Positions 54,631-64,000 of a stretch of DNA of 64,000 nt are shown piece after piece. Location of the stretch: positions 42,189-106,188 of IMG/VR virus record IMGVR_UViG_3300042392_001493, one strand, 5' to 3'. The position numbers were made by a program, and so were the translations under genes. Source of the DNA: a virus. Position 1 is the first letter of the stretch. Each line of letters opens with the position of its first letter. The notes under the pieces are model-generated. The model was not told where the DNA came from. It saw nothing but the letters and a program-made list of their open reading frames with translations, and did not search any database.

Positions 54631-57105
54631 CTATCTAACGAAAACCGCTAGACCAGTGAAAGTTCTATTGCTTGTACCGCCAGAAGTAGAGGTGTTGTTA
54701 AACACGCCATGACCTCTAAAAGTTAAGTTTCCGCTATATACAAATCCAATTCCTCCACCAAAAGCTGAGGTTGCAGTAGTATTGGTTCCACCAACACCTA
54801 GCATAGCCATTCCATAACCAGTTCTATTTTCTGAAGAAACGTTGCTGTAACCGCCAGTAACGTAAGTATTTAAAGTTCCTGCAGCATAAGTATTTGAATA
54901 ATCTGTTACTACTTTAAATCCAAATCGAGGAGTTCCAGTAACTAAAGTTGCAGTATTAACTGAGGCAACTACTTGAAGTCTTCTATTCCATGCATACTCG
55001 GATGTAGCCACTGATGGGAATAACCATTGGTCACCTAATGTAGATAGATTTGTAGCTCCAGTGACTGTACGCATACTTGGAATAGTAGAGTTGTGGCGCC
55101 ATCCAAGCCTGTTAGCTGTTGCATTTACAGATACAACCATAACATCATTAAATGGAAGTTTGTAGAATAATGGACTAAAAGAATCTATATCAGTAAAATT
55201 AGAGTTATTTACTAACGGGAACAAGGTAGTAAAATCTGTATCATTATTCCACGCCCAGCCGTTCCAGTGAGGGCCAAAAGTAAATCCAGCACCACTTTGA
55301 GGGGCTAAACCAGAAGTAATTGAGTTTGTTTGAAGTGTGGTTGTGGAAAGTTTCATAATTTGTGTCCATCCACCACTCTCCAAAGAGAAATTGCAGTATG
55401 TTAAATATGCTGTAGAAGTTCCAGCTGGCTTAATCCAGTAAGCACCGTCTGCGGCAGATGGATTTATAGTTTTAATTGCTTGTGCGCTTGCAGCAGCTCT
55501 AGCTTCTGTTGTTCCGTCAAGTAAGAAACCTCTTGTTCTACCTAAAGATATATGAGTAGAGTCATAAACTCTTTCTACAAAGAAATAATCATTTGTAGAC
55601 CCGGTTCCAGTAACACCAAATTTTCCATCTACTGGATATTCATATCTAACCATATCGGCTTCTTCAAAATTGTGTCCTGGAATTGCAATAACATCTCTGT
55701 CTAAAGAAACGCTAATTGCTTGAAATGTTTGAGTTCCAGATCCTCCAGAAATTGCTGAAAGAACACCTCCGCCTGGAGAATCAGATATGTTAATAATATT
55801 AGTTTGAGCGTTTAAGGCAACTACCCAATAAGTTGTATTGTTAGTTAAACCAGATGCTGCTGAGCCAGTTGAAGTATATAAAACCATTTGACCAGCTGCC
55901 CAGTTTGTGTTCTGAGTCATCTGAATATTTCCTAAGCCAGAAATAAGTTGAACTGTAAAAGTTGATCCTGCAGAATTATCTCCGTCAAACTCAAATTCTG
56001 TACCTTTTATAAGATTTATACTTGTTTGATTTATAGTATCTAAGTTGTTACCAGCAAAATTTGCTACAAGATCAGCTAATTGAAAGGTTCCTGAAATATT
56101 AGAAGTAATAGGTATAAATGCACCATTAGGTGTGGCACTGACTTGAAAAGTAGAGCTTGATGTTCCTAGTTGAGTATCGCTTTTTAAAAAGACAATGCCT
56201 CTAGGGTTAGTTAAAAAATATCCGTCACCAGCGGTTACTGCATATGTTAAAGGCTGTCCTATTTTTCTACCATTAAAGTTTTCCGTAGTATGACTTACTG
56301 TAATTGTATTATTTACTGTATCCACACCGCTTACAGAACTAGCAACAGTTATAGGACTACTTGTATATGTGTTATTAAAATTTTGAACCACTCTTGAAGA
56401 TGTATTAGATCCATCAAATGTACGAGCAGTAACGTTATTAGAAGCATCAAAAGATTTTGCTTCAGTATTCGTTGAATCAAATTCCTGTGTAATTGTAGAG
56501 TTAAGATTTAGAAAATAAAGAGGAGTATTGGGCCCAAAACCATGAGGACTATCTGTTTGGACAGTCAATGTTGATATAGCTTGATTATCTGTTTCTACAC
56601 CACGAGCGTCAGATATTTTAATTTGAGAGCCTTGAAAAAATTCACCAGTAATAATTGCTGTATAAAGATCTTCAATGTTTTGAGTTTGAGGCTGAGTTTC
56701 TCTAGCTAAATATGTAAAAGCTCTAGTATTAGGAATTGAGTTGATGATATATGAACCATCGGCGGTAATAGCCTTTGAACCGCTAACATTTATAGGAGTT
56801 CCAACCGCAAGCCCGTGGTCCAAAGATGTTCTAACGGTAACCTCTCTAGAACCTGTAATAGTTGTCATAGAGGAAATATTTGGAATAGTGGTATCACCGC
56901 TCTTAGAAAAGAACGATGGGGTGTTATTAATAAGCTCTACTGTTTCCCACTTAGTAGGCTGTAGACCATACTCAAAGTCGGTATCAATGAGGTTTTCAGG
57001 CTCAGATACACGAAGTTTAGTTACTGGGTCAATAAACTCTTTTGGAAAATTAATTTCTCCGCCAGTTGAGCTACCTCCAGAGCTACCACCTAGAAAACCT
57101 GGCAT
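54631..57105 (-). CDS. Tail protein with fibrinogen-like C-terminal domain
   Basis: An 824-residue protein preceded by GAGGT. The N-terminus has a Gly/Ser stretch, then beta-modules of the families seen in the giant adhesin (LDHGLAVGTPINVSGS, SPHGFGPNTPLYFLNL, GHNFEEADMVRYEYP). From about 545 the sequence NPSAADGAYWIKPAG, YLTYCNFSLESGGWTQIMKL and, later, WRHNSTIPSM recalls the fibrinogen-related/intelectin fold (DGxYWI, a YC strand, then GGWT). That fold binds acetylated sugars in animal lectins. I infer a receptor-binding protein with a lectin-like tip. The match is by pattern only, and typical disulfide cysteines are mostly missing. Confidence 0.7.
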   Translation of the reverse strand: MPGFLGGSSGGSSTGGEINFPKEFIDPVTKLRVSEPENLIDTDFEYGLQPTKWETVELINNTPSFFSKSGDTTIPNISSMTTITGSREVTVRTSLDHGLAVGTPINVSGSKAITADGSYIINSIPNTRAFTYLARETQPQTQNIEDLYTAIITGEFFQGSQIKISDARGVETDNQAISTLTVQTDSPHGFGPNTPLYFLNLNSTITQEFDSTNTEAKSFDASNNVTARTFDGSNTSSRVVQNFNNTYTSSPITVASSVSGVDTVNNTITVSHTTENFNGRKIGQPLTYAVTAGDGYFLTNPRGIVFLKSDTQLGTSSSTFQVSATPNGAFIPITSNISGTFQLADLVANFAGNNLDTINQTSINLIKGTEFEFDGDNSAGSTFTVQLISGLGNIQMTQNTNWAAGQMVLYTSTGSAASGLTNNTTYWVVALNAQTNIINISDSPGGGVLSAISGGSGTQTFQAISVSLDRDVIAIPGHNFEEADMVRYEYPVDGKFGVTGTGSTNDYFFVERVYDSTHISLGRTRGFLLDGTTEARAAASAQAIKTINPSAADGAYWIKPAGTSTAYLTYCNFSLESGGWTQIMKLSTTTLQTNSITSGLAPQSGAGFTFGPHWNGWAWNNDTDFTTLFPLVNNSNFTDIDSFSPLFYKLPFNDVMVVSVNATANRLGWRHNSTIPSMRTVTGATNLSTLGDQWLFPSVATSEYAWNRRLQVVASVNTATLVTGTPRFGFKVVTDYSNTYAAGTLNTYVTGGYSNVSSENRTGYGMAMLGVGGTNTTATSAFGGGIGFVYSGNLTFRGHGVFNNTSTSGGTSNRTFTGLAVFVR

Positions 57106-57174
57106 TAGCGAGTACCTCTTTCAAAAACGTAGTGAGTCATAGTTTTTATAAAAACGCTTAGTAACTTTTCTAAA

Positions 57175-57825
57175 TTATACACCAAGCCACCAAGATGTAG
57201 TTATTTTATATGAACCAGCTCCACCTGTAGGGCCAGTGACACCTTGAGATCCGCTAGAAGTTTCAACAAAAACACCTTCGAAAAAAACATAAGTTTTTGC
57301 AGTTTGAGTATCAAACCAAACATCTCCATTAACTGCTGTAAGTAAGCTTGGCTGTTGAGGGCTTGCTTGAAATTTACCTACAGGACCTGTTGGTCCAGTT
57401 GGGCCTGGAACTTCAGACTGTGCTCCTGTTGGTCCAGAAGCTCCTGTTTGACCGCGAGGGCCTGTAGGTCCTTGTGGACCCGGAACACTTGAATCTGCAC
57501 CAGTAGGTCCTGTAGGGCCAGTATCACCTGGATCGCCTTGTATTCCTTGTGGTCCAGTAAGACCTATTACACCTTGTACACCTTGAGGTCCTGTTGGGCC
57601 AGCTACATCTGAAACTGGTCCAGTAGGGCCTTGAATACCTTGTGCACCTGTTGCACCTTGAGCTCCAGTTGCTCCAGTAGGGCCTTGAATACCTTGCGGT
57701 CCAGTAGGGCCAGTAGGTGTGACACGAAGAGCTTCCCAATAAACTCCAGTCCAGACCCAGGTTTGACCGTTAGCCGTATACTCTTCACCTACGACTGCTG
57801 GTGTGGGAAAATCAATTGCTGCCAC
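57175..57825 (-). CDS. Collagen-like tail fiber protein, short
   Basis: A 216-residue protein with a GTG start after AAAGGAC. The N-terminal head ([30 protein letters not shown]) is shared with two other collagen-like proteins of this block and may attach to the tail. About 100 residues of Gly-Pro-Thr/Gln triplets follow, then the spacer module [17 protein letters not shown], and the end is [12 protein letters not shown]. The Pro-Thr content should support a triple helix without hydroxyproline. Confidence 0.78.
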   Translation of the reverse strand: MAAIDFPTPAVVGEEYTANGQTWVWTGVYWEALRVTPTGPTGPQGIQGPTGATGAQGATGAQGIQGPTGPVSDVAGPTGPQGVQGVIGLTGPQGIQGDPGDTGPTGPTGADSSVPGPQGPTGPRGQTGASGPTGAQSEVPGPTGPTGPVGKFQASPQQPSLLTAVNGDVWFDTQTAKTYVFFEGVFVETSSGSQGVTGPTGGAGSYKITTSWWLGV

Positions 57826-57866
57826 TTAGGTCCGTCCTTTCTTTTCCTATTGTACTTCTATAATTA

Positions 57867-58037
57867 TTAATCTAGTTGTGGTTCTACAGCTCCAGAGTTA
57901 AGCTTATTTACATAAGCTGAAGCCCAGTTTGTTGCTGACTCTAAAGATTCCCAAGGGCCACTTTCATCAATTACGTTGTCACTGTAAAAAATTTGAACTA
58001 AAGGTCCATTTTCAGCAATAATTGTATAAGAAAACAT
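57867..58037 (-). CDS. Small hypothetical protein, 56 aa
   Basis: A short gene in a 226-base gap between two tail genes. It has a strong AGGAGAGA ribosome site 6 bases before its ATG, 14 bases from the upstream stop. The product starts MFSYTIIAENGPLVQIFYSD and contains GPWESLESATNWASAYVNKL, a small beta-alpha unit. I do not recognise a family. Good spacing and codon use support a real gene. Confidence 0.6.
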   Translation of the reverse strand: MFSYTIIAENGPLVQIFYSDNVIDESGPWESLESATNWASAYVNKLNSGAVEPQLD

Positions 58038-58051
58038 TATCTATCTCTCCT

Positions 58052-58969
58052 TTACGCCGAGTAACTAATTTTTCCAGATGCGCCTACAGCTAGGGCATTG
58101 TTATTGTCAATAAAGACACCATTAATAATAGAAGTTCCAAACTGGCTATTTCTTTGAATCCACGAAACTCCGTCAGATGAGGTAGCTACTTTACCACTAG
58201 CTCCACCAGCTATATATGTACCATCTGCAGAAACTGAAACAGCTCTAACTGTAGATGATCCAAAACTACTTGTGGGAAATGTTTGAGTCCATGTAATTCC
58301 ATTACTAGACGTTGCAAACTTTCCAACTTCTCCACCAGCAAAAAAGAGTCCATTTTCAGAAGATGTTATAGCAAAAATACTGCTAGTTCCAAAGCTAGAA
58401 GTTCTTTGAGTCCATGTAGTTCCATTACTAGATGTTGCAAGTTTTCCATCATAACCTACCGCTGTAATTAAGCTATTTGATGCGGCAAGTCCATTTATAA
58501 AACTTGTCCCAAAAGAGGAAGCCCTTAAAATCCAATTAATACCATCTACAGATGTAGCTAACTTTCCAGATCCTCCTGCAGCTACCCATAAAGATGCACT
58601 AGGAGAATATGTAATTGCAAGAATAGGTGTTGCTCCAAAACCAGAAGATCTTTGTGTCCAATTTACTCCATCTGGAGAAGTTGCTAATTTTCCAGAGCTT
58701 CCACCAATTATATATTGATTGTTCCCATAAGCAATAGCGTATATACTGCTTTCATTAAAATTAGTTTCTCTTTGAGTCCAATTTTGGGTGTCTAAAGATG
58801 TAGCAAGTTTTCCAGAGTTTCCAGCAGCTAAATATAAATTTTCTGAAGCTGTGTAATGAATTGCATTTATGTTAGTTAAACCAAAAGAAGTTAACTCTAC
58901 TTGCTGCCACCCTGCTGGAGTAAAAGGGAAAAAGAGAGTAGCACTAATTGAATGAAGGGAAATAAGCAC
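58052..58969 (-). CDS. Beta-propeller tail protein
   Basis: A 305-residue protein made almost wholly of six to seven repeats of about 42 residues of the type SGKLATSPDGVNWTQR then FGATPILAITYS, each giving one four-stranded propeller blade (BNR/HCF136-like). The start is a GTG overlapping the upstream stop region, with only a weak ribosome site. Propellers of this kind bind glycans or proteins. No catalytic sialidase residues are evident. It is probably a receptor-binding head used with one of the collagen-like shafts beside it. Confidence 0.75.
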   Translation of the reverse strand: MLISLHSISATLFFPFTPAGWQQVELTSFGLTNINAIHYTASENLYLAAGNSGKLATSLDTQNWTQRETNFNESSIYAIAYGNNQYIIGGSSGKLATSPDGVNWTQRSSGFGATPILAITYSPSASLWVAAGGSGKLATSVDGINWILRASSFGTSFINGLAASNSLITAVGYDGKLATSSNGTTWTQRTSSFGTSSIFAITSSENGLFFAGGEVGKFATSSNGITWTQTFPTSSFGSSTVRAVSVSADGTYIAGGASGKVATSSDGVSWIQRNSQFGTSIINGVFIDNNNALAVGASGKISYSA

Positions 58970-58970
58970 A

Positions 58971-60857
58971 TTACACCGTTAAATTTCCAGTTAAAAGCCA
59001 TTGATTAGTTCCTAGCTTAATTAGTGATGCAGGTGCATATCTAGCTTTAGTTGTAAATCTAGATCCTTCACTTACAATAGAAACTCCTGCTGCTGGAACT
59101 ATATTAACTTGACCTACTCCTAGCTGTACAACAACTATTTGAGTACCAGTTTCAAAAGTATATCCACCACTTCCATCCAAAGGCACCGTTAAAGTCATTA
59201 AACTAGAACTATTCATTCTTACTAAAGTAGCTCTATCTGAAGAACCTAAAGTGGTAGAAGCTAGATATTGAGTACCAGTTAAGTTAAAAAATGCTGGACC
59301 TGTAGGGCCAGTGTCTCCAGTTGAACCAGTAGGACCTTGTAAACCTTGAGGACCCTGAGGACCTGGGACAGATGAATCAGCTCCAGTTGGACCTGCAGGA
59401 CCGACAATAGAGTTACCTTGTGGCCCAGTATCGCCTCTCGGACCTTGAGGGCCAACAATCTGTCCTACACTTGTCCAAGATGATCCTCCCCACACATAAA
59501 GATCGCCATCAGAATCAACAATACGAGCATCATTAACTAAGTTTCCAGCTGTAGGTAGTAGTCCTACAGTTGCAGATGATCCTCTAAATGTTATTGAAGT
59601 ACCTTGAGGACCTGTATCTCCTCTTTGACCTTTTTCACCTGCAAGAGAGAAACGCCATGTGTTATATGTTCCACTACCATTTACAAGATCAATATTTACA
59701 GTTACATCATTTCCTGTAATAGTAATAATTACACCTTCAAGAAAAATTGTTGGAGCTGTAGAGTTAAATATGCGAACTCTGTTTCCAACAATGTATGCAT
59801 TTACAGCGTTAACTGTGAAAAGAATATTTCCAGTACTCATCAAACGAGAAGTTGATGAAGTTGTGTTTGTGTAATTAGCTCCAGTTGGACCTATAGGTCC
59901 AGTAATTCCTTGAGGACCTTGAGGACCTTGAGGACCTGCAACAGTTGAAGCGGGACCTGTAACACCTTGAATACCTTGAGGACCTGTGGGCCCCTGCGGA
60001 CCAGGAACGGTAGATGCAGCACCTTGTTGACCTGTAGGTCCAGTAGCACCACGAAGACCTACATCTCCTTGTGGACCAGTAATTCCTTGTGCACCAGTAG
60101 CACCTGTTGGACCTGTTGGACCACCTGCTGGTCCTTGTGAACCAGTTGCGCCAGTTGGACCTGTAATAGCTGGGCCAGTAGCACCAGTAGAGCCTGGTGC
60201 ACCAGTAGGACCAACGAAACCTCTAGGACCTGTTGGTCCTGTAGGACCAGAAGAACCTTGTAAACCTATAGGACCTGTATCTCCAACCGCACCTTGAGAT
60301 CCAGTCGGTCCTACTGGACCTACAGGACCTGTGGGTCCTCTATCCCCAGTATCACCTTTAAAACCTCTTACACCAGTTGGTCCTTGCGCTCCAGTAGCTC
60401 CCGTTGCACCAGTAACTGAAGCCCCAGTTGGGCCAGTATTGCCTTGAGGACCAGTTGCTCCTGTTGGTCCTGTATTTCCTGTAGGACCTAAAACTGTAGA
60501 GGCTTCTCCTTGTGCACCAGTTGGTCCCGTTGGTCCAGCTGGTCCTATATTTGAAGATGCCGACTCAACCCAATAATCATCGTAATAAACAAAAATTTGA
60601 CCAGTTTCTGAATTAAACCAAGAATCTCCTAGATCTGGTGAAGCTGGTGGAGTTGCAGCTACAGTTGAAAAAATACCTTGTGCACCAGTTGGACCTGTTA
60701 CGTTACTTGCTGCACCAGTAGCGCCCGTGGCACCTGTAGGACCTATAACTGGTGAAATTACTAAATTCCAAGAAGTACCAGTCCAAATCCAAGTTTGAGA
60801 GCCAGAAGTAAACGTGTCGTTTACTTGAGGTGAATTAGGAAAATCTATAGCTGCCAT
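58971..60857 (-). CDS. Collagen-like tail fiber protein, long
   Basis: A 628-residue protein after AAAGGTGAG. It has the head module [16 protein letters not shown] and [15 protein letters not shown], a spacer [20 protein letters not shown], a long collagen-like tract of Gly-Pro-Thr/Gln triplets, and a beta insert near 325-395 ([18 protein letters not shown]). A second spacer ([16 protein letters not shown]), more triplets and a C-terminal tip follow ([29 protein letters not shown]). The tip is paralogous to that of the 43435-45372 protein. A trimeric fiber is inferred. Confidence 0.8.
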   Translation of the reverse strand: MAAIDFPNSPQVNDTFTSGSQTWIWTGTSWNLVISPVIGPTGATGATGAASNVTGPTGAQGIFSTVAATPPASPDLGDSWFNSETGQIFVYYDDYWVESASSNIGPAGPTGPTGAQGEASTVLGPTGNTGPTGATGPQGNTGPTGASVTGATGATGAQGPTGVRGFKGDTGDRGPTGPVGPVGPTGSQGAVGDTGPIGLQGSSGPTGPTGPRGFVGPTGAPGSTGATGPAITGPTGATGSQGPAGGPTGPTGATGAQGITGPQGDVGLRGATGPTGQQGAASTVPGPQGPTGPQGIQGVTGPASTVAGPQGPQGPQGITGPIGPTGANYTNTTSSTSRLMSTGNILFTVNAVNAYIVGNRVRIFNSTAPTIFLEGVIITITGNDVTVNIDLVNGSGTYNTWRFSLAGEKGQRGDTGPQGTSITFRGSSATVGLLPTAGNLVNDARIVDSDGDLYVWGGSSWTSVGQIVGPQGPRGDTGPQGNSIVGPAGPTGADSSVPGPQGPQGLQGPTGSTGDTGPTGPAFFNLTGTQYLASTTLGSSDRATLVRMNSSSLMTLTVPLDGSGGYTFETGTQIVVVQLGVGQVNIVPAAGVSIVSEGSRFTTKARYAPASLIKLGTNQWLLTGNLTV

Positions 60858-60871
60858 TTAACTCACCTTTC

Positions 60872-61573
60872 CTATACTGCCGACTCGTACTGAAAATGAA
60901 TAAGAATTTTATCGTTAGCGCTAAACAAAAACGGTGAACTTTCAGTAATTGCAACGCCTTCATCGAAAGTAGCACTTTGAGAGTGAATGTAGAGTTCTAA
61001 TCTGTTATTAATATTATTATTAAAAATTGCAGTTCCAAAATAAGTAATACCTGGACCTTCATCGCGCATAACAACTTGACCAACTGGTTGATAATTTTCG
61101 TATATTCCAGCTGTCGGTAAGCTTACCGTGTATATACCAGAACCTCTATTAAAACCTACAGTTCCAGCAATAACTCTAATTTCTCCAATTACAGTGGCTC
61201 CCAACGTTACATATCTTCCGCTTACGGTTCCATTTCCAATTACAGGATTTGTAACGCTACCAGTTAAATTAGGTGTGTAGTTTTGCCAAGCAGTAAACGC
61301 AAATGCTCCAGTAGCACCCGTAGCACCAGTTGGGCCAGTTACAGTACTAGGTGCACCTTCAGGACCAGTTGGTCCTGTTACACCTATTGGCCCAGTTGGA
61401 CCAGTAGCACCAATAGCAGTTGAATCAAGACCAGGTGCTCCTGTTGGTCCTGTTGGTCCTACAGCGCTAGTACGAACTAGACGCCAAGAAGATCCATTCC
61501 AGCGATATGTTTGAATACCGTTTGTATACTCTTGATTAAGAGTTGGACTACTAGGAAAATCTAATACTGACAT
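60872..61573 (-). CDS. Collagen-like tail fiber protein with beta-rich tip
   Basis: A 233-residue protein with a strong AGGAGG ribosome site. It has the same N-terminal head ([32 protein letters not shown]), only about 50 residues of GPTG triplets, and a 140-residue C-terminal domain ([32 protein letters not shown]). The C-terminal domain resembles in layout the end of the next upstream collagen-like protein. The tip probably carries the host specificity. Confidence 0.75.
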   Translation of the reverse strand: MSVLDFPSSPTLNQEYTNGIQTYRWNGSSWRLVRTSAVGPTGPTGAPGLDSTAIGATGPTGPIGVTGPTGPEGAPSTVTGPTGATGATGAFAFTAWQNYTPNLTGSVTNPVIGNGTVSGRYVTLGATVIGEIRVIAGTVGFNRGSGIYTVSLPTAGIYENYQPVGQVVMRDEGPGITYFGTAIFNNNINNRLELYIHSQSATFDEGVAITESSPFLFSANDKILIHFQYESAV

Positions 61574-61597
61574 GTATACCTCCTTATTCCTCTAGTT

Positions 61598-64000
<2,403 letters not shown>

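Noticed and set aside
54631-55480. Lectin-like C-terminus as a diversity-generating retroelement target
   Set aside because: No reverse transcriptase, template repeat or adenine-biased variable copy was found in the window.
57105-57140. Eleven-codon frame (MTHYVFERGTR) ending in TAATG with the fibrinogen-like gene
   Set aside because: It has no ribosome site of its own, and its GAGGT is better explained as the site of the following gene. It is too short to support as a leader peptide.
57142-57155. Perfect 14-base palindrome GTTTTTATAAAAAC upstream of a tail gene
   Set aside because: It is AT-only except at its ends, short, and unique in the block. Chance is likely in AT-rich DNA, and it may at most be a weak signal.

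Overview
The window is a piece of a tailed double-stranded DNA phage genome, and both ends are cut inside long reading frames. The most likely host is a low-GC actinobacterium, for example a freshwater planktonic lineage. Reasons: two WhiB-type iron-sulfur regulators (a family confined to Actinobacteria and their phages), a multidomain capsid protease of the kind found in actinophages, and AT-leaning base composition. The virion is probably siphovirus-like: there is a 1087-residue tape measure, a Dit-type distal tail protein and a Gp37-like hub, and no sheath or contractile baseplate genes were seen. No integrase, repressor, tRNA or CRISPR array was found. No stretch over 300 bases lacks a gene.

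Left part, plus strand, 1-31 kb: the virion block. It opens with a 2100-residue fusion (DEDDh exonuclease, UvrD-like helicase, ArdC-like antirestriction/metallopeptidase). A short acidic protein, a six-cysteine protein and a 1590-residue capsid maturation protease polyprotein follow. A structured leader RNA precedes the major capsid protein, which carries a fused scaffold-like region. Next come a second capsid-like protein, a tail tube protein, head-tail connectors, a tail assembly chaperone pair joined by a -1 frameshift, the tape measure, Dit, the hub, and two tandemly duplicated fibers with S74 chaperone ends.

Middle part, plus strand, 31-41 kb: DNA metabolism and small regulators. It holds a family A DNA polymerase with Tyr at the position equivalent to E. 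coli Pol I 762, a RuvC-like resolvase, a SNF2-type helicase, a Cas4/RecB-like nuclease, a Sak4-type ATPase and a candidate ssDNA-binding protein. These genes overlap or nearly touch and end at a clear hairpin terminator. A GT-B-like glycosyltransferase, small unknown proteins, a DUF6378-like protein and the two WhiB-like proteins follow.

Right part, minus strand, 41-64 kb: a convergent block of host-recognition genes transcribed from beyond the right edge. It contains five collagen-like (GPTG) fiber proteins, a 2896-residue repeat adhesin, a tail protein with a fibrinogen-like end, a beta-propeller protein, a carbohydrate-binding-like protein, and at its 3' end a methyltransferase and a GT2-TPR glycosyltransferase. 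One small beta-module family (a His-Gly motif, then Phe/Tyr-Asn-Gly-Thr) recurs in the tail tube, Dit, hub and giant adhesin. This suggests one decoration fold has spread through the tail.

Functions are inferred from motifs read by eye. No database search was possible.
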